Shown: positions 1 to 8,971, counted from the stretch's first letter. The stretch: 64,000 bases of DNA from Mangrovivirga halotolerans (GCF_026241165.1 NZ_JAPFQN010000005.1:1-64000), one strand, 5' to 3'. Numbers and translations are program-made. The notes: generated by a model from the sequence alone, not told the origin.

Positions 1-121
1 ATTCCCGCGATAGCGATAAGGTTTTCATTAGCACCGACCCCCGACCAGGATCACCGAAGGTAATCCTGCCTTAATTAAATTGAATGTTTAATCTGTTTCG
101 TGAAGACACGAACCAGGGCAT
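1..121. repeat. Isolated copy of the ~176-bp array unit
   Basis: This stretch matches the main part of the tandem units at 11144-12145, including the hairpin pairing CAGGAT with ATCCTG and the TTCGTG/CACGAA hairpin near 99-114. It starts at the window edge, so more copies may lie to the left. No gene is seen in it. Confidence 0.85.
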
Positions 122-690
122 TTTTATTAAAATGATGCCTTCAAAACTGGATAACAAATCCAGGGATAAGGCTTCAGAATATCAAATCCTGATTAGCATC
201 ACTGAAGGCGATAAAATCGCCATTCTCATCCATCCTCGTTCCAAACGAGGACAATAAACTTCTCTGTAGGTAACATAATTAAAAGATGATGCATCGAGCT
301 TGTTTAGCGAAGTGCAACACGGTTGTTTTTTAGACCATCGTTTGTAACGCTGAAAATACTGCTTCAAAGTGATTAAAATAACTTCATGAAAGATAGCTAC
401 TGTTCGACATTTGAAATGTTGAATAATTATCATAGGATCTACGATCCGAATAAATTAATTGGATTTTTAATAAATAATCTACTTTCATCGACCTTGTTTA
501 GCGAAGCGTAACGAGGTTGTTGTTGAGATCAGGGTTTGAAACGCTGAAATTACTGCTTCATGGTAGTTTATAACTTCACAAATGAATGCTGCCGATCAAG
601 ATCACAACATAGGTAATTGTTCAGGTAATTATGGATTGAAAATCAAGGATAAGGCTTTAGAATTGAATACACTTAACTAAATTAATATAT
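122..690. repeat. Mosaic of short hairpin repeats
   Basis: This gene-free stretch is built from pieces that recur at 12146-12545 and partly at 14400-14670. Visible hairpins include CCTCGTT/AACGAGG near 233-249, a CGTTTGTAACG-type apex near 341-352, and GGATC TAC GATCC near 435-447. The run ending at 484 recurs exactly before the broken HTH gene at 12546. Only shadow reading frames cross it. Confidence 0.75.
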
Positions 691-752
691 GCATATCTTC
701 AGAGGAGAAGTTTTAAATAAATTATATTTGACGATCTCAATTAGATTTTTTT

Positions 753-1136
753 ATGAAACAATTAATTTTTTTCTTAGGAATATCAATGTTTTTATTAGGC
801 TGTGGTGATAGTAATTCTTCATGCATTGATTCTGAATATGAATTGATATTAAATGGGTATTCTAAAACAAAAGAAGGCTATTATTTTGAGAATGATTCTA
901 TTGGTATAACCATTTTTGATGTTAAGGATGGAGAAATTGTTAAAAAGTATATCAATGCAAAAAAGTACAAAACCTTAAATGAATTCGAGAAATTTAATGG
1001 TTATAAATCCATAAATGATTCTTTGATATTACTTACTGCTGACGGATTGATATATGAATTAACCATTTTTGAGAAATTCATCTCATTGACCCATGAAAGT
1101 GATAGTTGTTATAATTTAAATAACCCAGTTAATTAG
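753..1136 (+). CDS. Small predicted lipoprotein, unknown function
   Basis: A 127-residue protein with an N-terminal hydrophobic segment ending in a lipobox (LLGC, Cys17), so it is probably exported and lipidated. The rest is short, acidic and without a recognised domain; two further cysteines occur (Cys24 and Cys119). It stands alone between hairpin repeats and a convergent lipoprotein gene. Size and type resemble the lipoproteins that follow the RHS toxins further right, so it could be an orphan immunity gene, but no toxin fragment is seen upstream. The start follows an AT-rich leader with no clear Shine-Dalgarno sequence, as is common in Bacteroidota. Confidence 0.65.
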   Translation: MKQLIFFLGISMFLLGCGDSNSSCIDSEYELILNGYSKTKEGYYFENDSIGITIFDVKDGEIVKKYINAKKYKTLNEFEKFNGYKSINDSLILLTADGLIYELTIFEKFISLTHESDSCYNLNNPVN

Positions 1137-1206
1137 AGAAATCTATTTTTTTACCTCTGAGAATAAATGAATGATATTTAAAACTATTTCCAGATAAATA
1201 AACACA

Positions 1207-2202
1207 TTAATTGCAATATACTTGATACAAGGAGTCAGATTCAATGTTACCCTGATTTCTGGAAATATTTAATTGTTTACATGCAGACTCCATATCGTTT
1301 AATTCAATTAATATCCTTCCAAGAATATATGAGCCTGTATAAAGGTCGTTTGTTTTGTTTATGTATTTTTCAGTATAATTTTTAGCAGAATTTAATTCAC
1401 CTCTTTCTAATTCAATATTTCCAAGTACTAAATATAAATCATTGTTTTTTGGGTCAATATCCAAAGATTTTTCCAGGTGGTATTTGGATGAATCAATATT
1501 TGATGTCTTATAAAAATAAAGTCCTAACTCCTGATTTGTAGCAGCATCATTTGGATTTAATTTATTGCTTTTCTTTAAGTATTTGTAAGCAGAATCTAGA
1601 TTTCCAGATCTTATAAAAGTCATTGCCATCAATCTTAAATTATCAGCTTTACTTGATTCAAATTCTAATGCTTTTCTAAAATCAAAAAGGGCCGAATCAT
1701 AGTTATCAGTATTTATCGCATATATATAGCCACGTTGGGTATAAAACTGAGGATTTGAAGGAAAAGTTTTTACACCATGGGATAAAATATTTATCGCTTT
1801 ATTATAATCTTCTTTGTTGTAGGCTAATGTAGCTCGAGAAAAGATTAGTTTTTCTAAATTATAATCTAATTTATAAATATCACTCTTCGTTTCGAAATGA
1901 ATTATAAAATTGTTGTATTCTTTATCTTCTAACTCTAAATGAAGATCATATAAAATAATTAGAGCTGTCTGTTTAAAATCTGATGAGTCAAGAAGTGAAG
2001 TATTTATGTCTTTAATATTCACCACAACTTCACTTTCATCTTCAAATTTTTCTATCGTATAACTATTTGTTCCAGTTATATTTGTAATTGTTTCTTCGAA
2101 ATCGCTGGAGATCTCATTTTTATTACAACCAACTAAAATAAAAACCAGGTTTATTATAGAAATATAGTATGAGATCTTATGGATTTCTGAAGTTTTCGAC
2201 AT
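1207..2202 (-). CDS. TPR-repeat lipoprotein
   Basis: A 331-residue protein with a signal segment and lipobox (LVGC near residue 26), then about 100 residues of low similarity and a run of tetratricopeptide repeats from about residue 125 to 325. The repeats show the usual alternation of small residues and the DP/NP turns of TPR helices (for example LNPNDAATNQELGLYFYKT). TPR lipoproteins act as protein-binding scaffolds at the membrane; no partner can be inferred. It lies downstream of the lipoprotein gene at 2289-2729, separated by a terminator, so it probably has its own promoter. Confidence 0.8.
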   Translation of the reverse strand: MSKTSEIHKISYYISIINLVFILVGCNKNEISSDFEETITNITGTNSYTIEKFEDESEVVVNIKDINTSLLDSSDFKQTALIILYDLHLELEDKEYNNFIIHFETKSDIYKLDYNLEKLIFSRATLAYNKEDYNKAINILSHGVKTFPSNPQFYTQRGYIYAINTDNYDSALFDFRKALEFESSKADNLRLMAMTFIRSGNLDSAYKYLKKSNKLNPNDAATNQELGLYFYKTSNIDSSKYHLEKSLDIDPKNNDLYLVLGNIELERGELNSAKNYTEKYINKTNDLYTGSYILGRILIELNDMESACKQLNISRNQGNIESDSLYQVYCN

Positions 2203-2261
2203 GGTTCAGTAGTTAATTTTGTCCCTGTTTTGATGAAGAATTAATATAGTTAATTATAAAT

Positions 2262-2281
2262 AAAAAAGCCCCGCAGGGCTT
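2262..2281 (-). terminator. Rho-independent terminator
   Basis: On the minus strand AAGCCC pairs with GGGCTT around a four-base loop, followed by a run of T. It ends the lipoprotein gene at 2289-2729. Confidence 0.85.
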
Positions 2282-2288
2282 ATTTTAA

Positions 2289-2729
2289 TTATATCGATGA
2301 ATCTAAATTGAATTCCGTATAACTTTTACAAGCTCCAGGATCTGTTACATCATGTATTCTTAAAGTATTATTATCAATCAATTCAAATCTTGTGTCTACG
2401 TCAATGTTCAAATCTGAATAATCCATATATACATTTGTTTCGTTAGAAACTGAATATGAGCCATTATATGTATTAGTAACTCCATTTTCAATAACAGTTA
2501 AAATGAAAGTTCCGTTTCCATTGAATGTTAGTTTTCGACAATAAGTTTCATTACACTGTAAACCTTTCTCGTAATTGTCAACTTCATTTGGACAGTCATA
2601 ACTCACAGTTTTTATTGAGTTCCAGGTTTTATTATCCCATTCGTACACCTTTGGTTCATCATCCCCACCACAAGAAACCAGCGAGAATACCATTGTTAAT
2701 ACAGCAATAGCTGAAAAAATCTTTTTCAT
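2289..2729 (-). CDS. Small secreted lipoprotein, paralogue 1
   Basis: A 146-residue lipoprotein with signal peptide and lipobox (SLVSC), followed by GGDDEP, a typical acidic lipoprotein export sequence of Bacteroidota. The mature part is beta-rich with four Cys after the lipid-attached one and resembles the small lipocalin-like lipoproteins of this phylum, without a firm family match. Its first 26 residues are almost identical to those of the gene at 12736-13167, while the mature parts have diverged to about family level. The upstream DNA of the two genes is also nearly identical. The function is unknown. Confidence 0.75.
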   Translation of the reverse strand: MKKIFSAIAVLTMVFSLVSCGGDDEPKVYEWDNKTWNSIKTVSYDCPNEVDNYEKGLQCNETYCRKLTFNGNGTFILTVIENGVTNTYNGSYSVSNETNVYMDYSDLNIDVDTRFELIDNNTLRIHDVTDPGACKSYTEFNLDSSI

Positions 2730-2862
2730 AATCTTTCTTTTTAGTTAAAAATTGTTGCTCTTTATTTGATGGTGCTAAAGTAATATTACATTCGATTATT
2801 ATTTACTTAGTGTTTTGTGATTTCTTACACTGAAATTACATTAATAGTTATAATACGTTTAA
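2650..2862. repeat. Duplicated signal-peptide/promoter block, left copy
   Basis: About 210 bp covering the start of the lipoprotein gene 2289-2729 and its upstream region match 13090-13304 with only scattered differences. The likeness stops a few bases before the RHS homology begins near 2868, so the RHS fragment is joined directly to this block. The shared part includes GCTAAAGTAATATT, whose minus-strand reading resembles a Bacteroidota -7 element. Confidence 0.8.
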
Positions 2863-5324
2863 ATGTTGTATTATTCAGCTATGACATTGCAAGCAACTTA
2901 AGAGAAACAGTAACTGCAAACCTGAGAGAATCTGGCGGAGCAGTAACTTACGAGTACGATTACAATCGATTAGAAAAGATCATTTATCCGGAAAACCCTG
3001 AAAACAATGTGACTTATACCTATGGTGAAGCTGGTGCAGACAATTACCCTTCAGGTAGGGTAGTTCTTCAGGAAGATGCTTCCGGAGCACAAGAATTCTT
3101 CTACGGTCCACTAGGAGAGGTGATCAAGAATATTCGTACAGTAATCATTCCTGGACATACTGAGCAGACTTATGTGACCGAGTGGGAGTATGATACCTGG
3201 AATAGATTAATGTCAATGACTTACCCTGATGGTGAGAAAGTAGAATACACTTATAATGCAGGCGGTTTACTTCGGAGCATGAAAGGGAAGAAGCAAGGGT
3301 ACAAGTTCAACTACGTGGAGCAACTAGGCTATGATAAATTTGGTCAGCGAGTGTTCTTAGAATACGGTAATGGAACTAAGACTACCTATTCTTATGAAGA
3401 AGACCGAAGAAGACTGAAGAATATGAATGCCAAGACCAGCCAGGGTCGCGACATGATGGATAATGTGTATGAATACGATAAGGTAAACAACATATTGAGC
3501 CTGACAAACAGAGCGGCAGTTCCATCAAGTGACCTGATGGGTGGATCGTCAACATACTCATACGAATATGATGATCTGTATCGTTTAGTATCTGCAGAAG
3601 GTAATTATACCGGAAGCAACGAAAAACATCGATACAACCTGGAAATGGAATACAATACCGTTGGTGGAATCTTAAGAAAAAACCAGACTCATGAGCGCAG
3701 CGGTGGTGAAGGTGATAGTTGGGTGACACAAAAGCGTACCACCTACGATATGACTTATGAGTATGGCAAGGAACAGCCAAATGCTCCGGTACACATTGGT
3801 GACAAGTCATATCAGTACGACCTAAACGGAAACCTGACAGGCTGGACCCACGATGTTAGTGGACAAAGAAGAAACATTGTTTGGGATGAAGAAAACAGAA
3901 TCCGCTCGATCATGGACAATGGAGCAATCCATCACTATGTGTATGATGCATCCGGAACAAGAGTATTAAAAGGTAAAAGCCAGGGACAGGCAGTTTACAA
4001 AGACGGGAGCCATAGGTCAGGTTCAGGAAATATGGGTAACTTTACGGTATATGTGAATCCATACATCGTGTTAAGAAGCGGAAGTTATACAAAGCATTAT
4101 TATATCGAAAGCCAGCGAATAGTAAGTAAGCTGGGAGGTGGTTATGATGATGCAATAGAAAACCGAGCTGCTGGTGGAGACAAAGTAGACTATGGTGCCA
4201 AGAACGGTAAAGTATGGGACGGCATCGTTAAGAACCTGAAATTCTTAGGCGAGAACGGAGAAATTTTAACAGCCGGTAAGAGCGGTAAAATTCCTCCAGG
4301 GCAGCTTAACGGCAAAGGAGGAAATAGTGGATCAGCATCAGAACCATTCCAGTACTACTACCACCCGGATCATCTGGGTAGCTCAAGCTACATCACCGAT
4401 GCAAGTGGAGAAGTATACCAACACCTGGAATACATGGCCTTCGGAGAAACCTTTGTTGAAGAACACAGCAACACAAATAGAACTCCATACCTTTTCAATG
4501 GTAAAGAACTGGATGAAGAAACAGGATTGTATTACTATGGAGCTAGGTATTATGATCCTAAAACATCTATTTTTGAATCAATCGATAGGTTTGCAGAGAA
4601 ATATCCTGGATTATCTAATTATTCTTATGCAGCTAATAATCCAGTAAATTATATTGATATAAATGGCGATTCTACATTTGTAGTACAAAGAGCAGATGGA
4701 AAATACCAAGTTGTAGGAGGGAATTTACAAGGTGATGATAATGGTATATATACTGTTGATGATAAAAAATTGATTGGTTATTCTGCGACGCCTGAATCAT
4801 TTTACTTTTCTGAAAAAGATGAATGGATGGGGGTTATTGATCCAAATGATAAATCAGGGAAGAGATTTTTGAATGAACAGATATTAAAAGCGAATTTAAA
4901 TGAAGCTGAATATGCAATACATGGATATGGGAAACAGAAGTATGATTTTAAAAGAACAAATGGAACATCTGAGTTGAAATTTAATAAACCTGAAGAATTT
5001 TATAGAGGTATGCCAATTATGGGTGATCATGATGGGTTGCCAATTTATGCTTCAGGAAGAGATATTGGCAATATTGCTGCTGGTTATGTTGCAGGAAGGA
5101 ATGGAAATAGTTGGTTTACAACAAGGTTACTTTTTGATGGTTTAGAATCATTTCAAAAGGGATCTTTTTCTTCCGAATCTACTTCATCCCAGTATGCGCA
5201 GAAATTAGGACATAGTTTAGGTTTTCAAATCTTTGAAAAGGCTGAATTAAGTAGAGTTCCAGGAAATGGCCATTTAAATAGAAAACAAATAAATATGAAC
5301 ATTATTACAAAAAGCGGATTATAA
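2817..5324 (+). CDS. RHS/YD-repeat protein with type-44-like C-terminal toxin (cassette A)
   Basis: The open frame is 835 residues. YD-repeat homology starts only near residue 18 (YDIASNLRE); the first residues come from the duplicated block, so the gene is 5'-truncated (family members often exceed 1500 residues) and the GTG start at 2817 is doubtful. Residues 20-530 are YD repeats. The RHS core lies at about 540-618 (YYYHPDHLGSSSYITDASG, then GLYYYGARYYD) and closes at NPVNYIDINGD. The last ~217 residues are the variable toxin. They contain YASGRDIGNIAAGYVAG and GNSW, which I recognise as resembling polymorphic toxin type 44. The immunity candidate follows after 2 bp. With its N-terminal export region missing, this is probably a displaced cassette and not a working full-length RHS gene. 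Confidence 0.85.
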   Translation: MISYTEITLIVIIRLNVVLFSYDIASNLRETVTANLRESGGAVTYEYDYNRLEKIIYPENPENNVTYTYGEAGADNYPSGRVVLQEDASGAQEFFYGPLGEVIKNIRTVIIPGHTEQTYVTEWEYDTWNRLMSMTYPDGEKVEYTYNAGGLLRSMKGKKQGYKFNYVEQLGYDKFGQRVFLEYGNGTKTTYSYEEDRRRLKNMNAKTSQGRDMMDNVYEYDKVNNILSLTNRAAVPSSDLMGGSSTYSYEYDDLYRLVSAEGNYTGSNEKHRYNLEMEYNTVGGILRKNQTHERSGGEGDSWVTQKRTTYDMTYEYGKEQPNAPVHIGDKSYQYDLNGNLTGWTHDVSGQRRNIVWDEENRIRSIMDNGAIHHYVYDASGTRVLKGKSQGQAVYKDGSHRSGSGNMGNFTVYVNPYIVLRSGSYTKHYYIESQRIVSKLGGGYDDAIENRAAGGDKVDYGAKNGKVWDGIVKNLKFLGENGEILTAGKSGKIPPGQLNGKGGNSGSASEPFQYYYHPDHLGSSSYITDASGEVYQHLEYMAFGETFVEEHSNTNRTPYLFNGKELDEETGLYYYGARYYDPKTSIFESIDRFAEKYPGLSNYSYAANNPVNYIDINGDSTFVVQRADGKYQVVGGNLQGDDNGIYTVDDKKLIGYSATPESFYFSEKDEWMGVIDPNDKSGKRFLNEQILKANLNEAEYAIHGYGKQKYDFKRTNGTSELKFNKPEEFYRGMPIMGDHDGLPIYASGRDIGNIAAGYVAGRNGNSWFTTRLLFDGLESFQKGSFSSESTSSQYAQKLGHSLGFQIFEKAELSRVPGNGHLNRKQINMNIITKSGL

Positions 5325-5326
5325 AT

Positions 5327-6019
5327 ATGAAATATTTATATATAATAATATTCGTAATATTTATTATTAGTTGCTACAAAAGTAAAATTGAGAAAGGTTA
5401 TCAAGTTGGGACTCTGATAACAAAAAAATCATTTAAAGATTTTGATCAAATTTATTTCACTAAGGATGGTTTTTTAGGTTTAGTTAATGAAGAAAAAGAT
5501 TGGGATTATATTAAAACATATTTAATTCTTGTCAATAATGATGGGGAAATATTAGATAATACTATTTTTTATTCAAACTATATTGACTCTATATCTAATG
5601 ATACTATATATGCAAGGGGAATAAGCGATAAATTAAAACGAAAAAAAAATAATTACGATTCAGTATTTTTTAAAAAACATTTGAAATATAAAAAAATAAA
5701 TAAAACTTCAATTAGAATAAGAAATAAGTTTTTAAAAGATGTTGTATTTAATAATGATACTTTGATACTAAATTGTTTGATTTCAGAAGATGAATTTTAT
5801 GGGTTCAGATATCCAAATAATACTAAAAACGGACCTTTGCAAAAGAAAGAAATACTCGTTAATATTAATAAGATTTATATAGATAAATCTGAGAATATTT
5901 TAATTATTAAATACGTTAAAGATAATAAATACATTATTGATGAAATTACTGTAAAAGATGAAGATATAATTGACAATATATATAATTATTATTTTCTTTA
6001 TAAAACCTCGATTTTTTGA
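5327..6019 (+). CDS. Candidate immunity lipoprotein for toxin A
   Basis: A 230-residue, very AT-rich gene starting 2 bp after the toxin stop. The N-terminus is a hydrophobic segment ending in IISC (Cys16), a lipobox-like site. The rest is lysine- and asparagine-rich with no recognised domain. Position directly after an RHS toxin is the main reason for the immunity call. A lipid anchor would place it in the periplasm, which suggests that the toxin is met there. Base composition is lower in GC than the adjoining RHS core, as is usual for immunity genes. Confidence 0.7.
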   Translation: MKYLYIIIFVIFIISCYKSKIEKGYQVGTLITKKSFKDFDQIYFTKDGFLGLVNEEKDWDYIKTYLILVNNDGEILDNTIFYSNYIDSISNDTIYARGISDKLKRKKNNYDSVFFKKHLKYKKINKTSIRIRNKFLKDVVFNNDTLILNCLISEDEFYGFRYPNNTKNGPLQKKEILVNINKIYIDKSENILIIKYVKDNKYIIDEITVKDEDIIDNIYNYYFLYKTSIF

Positions 6020-6148
6020 AAGGTTTCCAGAAGTTAAAGGTAGGATCATAAATTGTATGAAGTATGGCGAAACTGTAAATTCAGATTTTTAATGAAATGC
6101 AGGGATTATAATCCGGTTAAAATATTGAAATGAAATATTTAAAATTTT

Positions 6149-6178
6149 AAGCTTCCAGATTTTTCTGGAAGCTTTTTT
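6149..6178 (+). terminator. Terminator of cassette A
   Basis: AAGCTTCCAGA pairs with TCTGGAAGCTT around a TTTT loop and runs into a T tract. Nearly the same hairpin closes cassettes B and C, so it belongs to the duplicated unit. Confidence 0.9.
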
Positions 6179-6267
6179 CTTCAACCCAGAACAAAAGTAT
6201 TAAAAGGTAAAAGCCAGGGACAGGCAGTCTATAAAGACGGTAGCCACAGAAGTGGTTCCGGAAATAT

Positions 6268-6333
6268 GGAGGACTAAGCGTTAATAATATGTCCAGTGGA
6301 CATATTTAGCGAAGAACCAGATTGCAGGGCAGG
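6268..6333. repeat. RHE hairpin element, cassette B site 1
   Basis: A 66-bp element that begins GGAGGACTAAGCG and ends CAGGGCAGG. The central perfect hairpin is AATATGTCC AGT GGACATATT. It sits where core A reads ATGGGTAAC, and the 30-odd bases after it no longer match A. The same insertion is in cassette C at 8402. Confidence 0.85.
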
Positions 6334-6506
6334 TAAAAACTAATGTTCTTTATTTGTTTAATCAGAAGCGGAAGTTATACCAAGCACTATTATATTGAAA
6401 GCCAACGAATAGTAAGTAAGCTAGGAGGTGGTTATGATGATGCAATAGAAAACCGAGCTGCTGGTGGAGACAAAGTAGACTACGGTGCCAAGAAAGGAAA
6501 AGTATG

Positions 6507-6573
6507 TGGAGGGCCGAGCGTTTAAAAAATGTCCTGTGAACATTTTTTAGCGAGGAGCCAGGTCGCAGAGTGG
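6507..6573. repeat. RHE hairpin element, cassette B site 2
   Basis: The element starts TGGAGGGCCGAGCG. Its hairpin arms are AAAAAATGTCC and GAACATTTTTT with loop TGT. It replaces about 13 bp of core A (GGACGGCATCGTT). This site is intact in cassette C, so the insertion is specific to B. The 3' end (GCAGAGTGG) has drifted. Confidence 0.85.
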
Positions 6574-6720
6574 AAAAGAACGTGAAATTCTTAGGCGAGA
6601 ACGGAGAGATATTAACAGCCGGTAAGAGTGGTAAAATACCTCCAGGGCAGCTTAACGGCAAAGGAGGAAATAGTGGATCAGCATCAGAACCATTCCAGTA
6701 CTACTACCACCCGGATCATT

Positions 6721-6786
6721 GGAGGACCGAACGTTTAGAAAATCTCCTGTGAAGATTTTTAGTGAGGGGCCAGGCTGTAGGGCAGG
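6721..6786. repeat. RHE hairpin element, cassette B site 3
   Basis: The element starts GGAGGACCGAACG and ends CTGTAGGGCAGG. Its arms are AAAATCTCC and GAAGATTTT. It replaces about 12 bp (CTGGGTAGCTCA) right after the HPDH motif of the core. Cassette C has the same insertion at 8796. Confidence 0.87.
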
Positions 6787-7766
6787 AGCTACATCACCGA
6801 TGCAAGTGGAGAAGTATACCAGCACTTAGAAACCGAGGAACGAGGTTCGCGAACTCCTTAAAAAATAAACACAACAGTGAGCAATACATGGCCTTCGGAG
6901 AAACCTTTGTTGAAGAACACAGCAACACAAATAGAACTCCATACCTCTTCAATGGTAAAGAATTAGATGAAGAAACAGGGTTGTATTACTATGGTGCAAG
7001 GTATTATGATCCTAAAACCTCTATTTTTGAATCGATCGATAGGTTTGCAGAGAAATATCCTGGATTATCTAATTATTCTTATGCAGCTAATAATCCAGTG
7101 AATTATATCGATATTAATGGAGATTCTGTTGATTATTCAAGTATGTCACCTGAAGATCAACAAATTGCGCAAAACAAAATTAATGAATTCAGAAAGCAAA
7201 GTGAATCATTTGATTTTGTGATGAATAAATTAGAAAACTCTAAAACAATATATAAAGTCAATTTGGATCCAAGTAGTGACGTTAACGGATACTTTAATCC
7301 GAAAGAAAATTCCATTAATTTTAAATCTCTTGGAGCCATTGATCAATCTTCAGCGACTGTTGAAGAATTTTTTCATGCTTTTCAATTTGATATTAGTTAT
7401 GTTTATCCAGGAGTAGGTTCTTCCAATAGAGAGTTTGAGTCAAAATTATTTAAGTTTTTGTTTAATGATGAAGTTTCTAAAAGTACTGATAATCCTAATT
7501 ATATTCCTTTTGTACATGAGACTGGAATGGATAATTTAAATAAAGATTATATGTTTGAAAAAAGCCCATTGATGAACGGTGCTGCTTTGAATTTCAGTTG
7601 TGAAAATCTTTCCTCAAAAGAATTTTATAATTATTACCAAAACAATTTGACAAATTTCGTGAAGACTTGGAGAGAGTCTGGGGTTAAAGCTCCGTCATAT
7701 ACATCAAACCCGTCTAGTCATGGTCCAAATGCTATTATTTATATCAGAAGTAAATTAGGTAAATAA
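6762..7766 (+). CDS. Orphan RHS-core remnant with EExxH metallopeptidase-like toxin (cassette B)
   Basis: A 334-residue open frame whose GTG start lies inside an RHE element; ATG at 6888 (MAFGETF) is a more protein-like start. From about residue 43 it is RHS core up to NPVNYIDINGD, almost identical to A. The last ~211 residues are the toxin. Its centre reads ATVEEFFHAFQFD, which fits the variant zinc-peptidase motif seen in some RHS toxins, with Glu where HExxH has the first His. A downstream Glu (near EFESK) could be a ligand. The stop overlaps the next gene's start (TAATG). Expression is uncertain without an intact core; it may be a silent toxin store that recombines into a full RHS gene. 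Confidence 0.72.
   Translation: MRGQAVGQELHHRCKWRSIPALRNRGTRFANSLKNKHNSEQYMAFGETFVEEHSNTNRTPYLFNGKELDEETGLYYYGARYYDPKTSIFESIDRFAEKYPGLSNYSYAANNPVNYIDINGDSVDYSSMSPEDQQIAQNKINEFRKQSESFDFVMNKLENSKTIYKVNLDPSSDVNGYFNPKENSINFKSLGAIDQSSATVEEFFHAFQFDISYVYPGVGSSNREFESKLFKFLFNDEVSKSTDNPNYIPFVHETGMDNLNKDYMFEKSPLMNGAALNFSCENLSSKEFYNYYQNNLTNFVKTWRESGVKAPSYTSNPSSHGPNAIIYIRSKLGK
6828..6882. repeat. Second inserted element type (T2), cassette B
   Basis: About 53 bp inserted in the core between the codons for QHL and QYMAFG. It contains the palindrome GTTCGCGAAC and ends ACACAACAGTGAGC. It is unlike RHE and recurs at the same site in cassette C (8904-8960). Confidence 0.75.
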
Positions 7767-8176
7767 TGAAAACAATAATATTTATATTTTCTTTATTAAC
7801 TCTCTTTGGTTGTGTAACAAAAGGTCAGAAAATAAGTAATTCTATTGATTGTAGTAATCTAAATAGAAACCTAATTGCTGAAACATTAATGGAACAATTT
7901 GGAGAGAATTGGGTGACAGATTTTAATGAAATTAATGGTGAAATTATTATTGGTTTGAGGAAATCATCAGGTAATATCTTCGTTGATAATAATTTTTTAA
8001 AACTTAAAGGGATTAGTCAGGAAGAATTCAATAAATTTTGGGAGAAACTTAATAAAGATCATATTTGCATTTCAAATGATAATCCTGAATTAAAAGAGGC
8101 CGATTTTCTAAAGTTATGGGAAAATGGAAAATTGCTTTATATAGTTTATTATTCAAATAGTAATGCTAAAAATTAG
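7766..8176 (+). CDS. Candidate immunity lipoprotein for toxin B
   Basis: A 136-residue protein whose ATG overlaps the toxin stop codon (TAATG), a sign of translational coupling. The signal segment ends in lipobox LFGC (Cys16). The mature part has no recognised domain. The direct coupling to the toxin gene is the basis for the immunity call. A lipid anchor would put it where a periplasm-acting peptidase toxin could be neutralised. Confidence 0.75.
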   Translation: MKTIIFIFSLLTLFGCVTKGQKISNSIDCSNLNRNLIAETLMEQFGENWVTDFNEINGEIIIGLRKSSGNIFVDNNFLKLKGISQEEFNKFWEKLNKDHICISNDNPELKEADFLKLWENGKLLYIVYYSNSNAKN

Positions 8177-8282
8177 ATAATATGTTGCTATTTGGAATTT
8201 AGCGATAGCGTAACTTCAGGATTTTAATGAAATGTAGGGATTGTATTCCTTCAAATTATTGAAATGAAACATTTAAAATTTT

Positions 8283-8312
8283 AAGCTTCCAGACTATTCT
8301 GGAGGCTTTTTT
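8283..8312 (+). terminator. Terminator of cassette B
   Basis: AAGCTTCCAGA pairs with TCTGGAGGCTT, followed by T6. It is homologous to the terminator at 6149-6178. Confidence 0.88.
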
Positions 8313-8401
8313 CTTCAACCCAGAACAAGAGTATTGAAAGGCAAAAGCCAGGGTCAGGCAGTTTACAAAGACGGTAACCATAGGTCAGGTTCCGGAAATA
8401 T

Positions 8402-8467
8402 GGAGGATTAAGCGTTAATAATATGTCCAGTGGACATATTTAGCGAAGGGCCAGATTGCAGGGCAGG
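8402..8467. repeat. RHE hairpin element, cassette C site 1
   Basis: A 66-bp copy nearly identical to 6268-6333 at the same core position, with perfect hairpin AATATGTCC AGT GGACATATT. The shared position means that it predates the B/C duplication or was spread by gene conversion. Confidence 0.85.
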
Positions 8468-8795
8468 TAAAAACTATTGTTCTTTATTTATTATTTAAGA
8501 AGCGGAAGTTATACCAAGCATTATTATATCGAAAGCCAGCGAATAGTAAGTAAGCTCGGAGGTGGTTATGATGACACCATCGACAAACGAGCTGCTGGTG
8601 GAGATAAAGTAAACTACAGTACAAAAAGTGGTAAAATATGGGATGGCATAGTGAAAAACCTGAAATTCTTAGGCGAGAACGGAGAAATTTTGACAGCCGG
8701 TAAAAGTGGTAAGATTCCTCCGGGACAGCTTAACGGTAAAGGAGGAAGCGGATCAGCATCTGAACCATTCCAGTACTACTACCACCCGGATCATT

Positions 8796-8861
8796 GGAGG
8801 ACCGAACGTTTAGAAAATCTCCTGTGAAGATTTTTAGTGAGGGGCCAGGCTGTAGGGCAGG
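8796..8861. repeat. RHE hairpin element, cassette C site 3
   Basis: This copy has the same sequence and position as 6721-6786, directly after the HPDH codons, and replaces CTGGGTAGCTCA of core A. Confidence 0.87.
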
Positions 8862-8903
8862 AGCTACATCACCAATGCAAGTGGAGAAGTATATCAGCAT
8901 TTT

Positions 8904-8960
8904 GAAACCGAGGAACGAGGTTCGCGAACTCCTAAAAAAATAAACACAACAGTGAGCAAT
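8904..8960. repeat. Second inserted element type (T2), cassette C
   Basis: Nearly identical to the copy at 6828-6882 and in the same core position, with GTTCGCGAAC at its centre. Confidence 0.75.
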
Positions 8961-8971
8961 ATATGGCCTTC

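Larger units (their letters stand above)
6187..6761 (+). pseudogene. Broken RHS core of cassette B
   Basis: From CAGAACAAAAGTATT onward this repeats core A from about 3953. It is interrupted by three RHE elements (6268-6333, 6507-6573, 6721-6786), each bringing stops in the host frame, so only short pieces such as SGSYTKHYYIESQRIVS and YYYHPDH remain. The copy is clearly homologous to A between the insertions, with only scattered base changes, which points to recent duplication or ongoing gene conversion. Confidence 0.88.
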
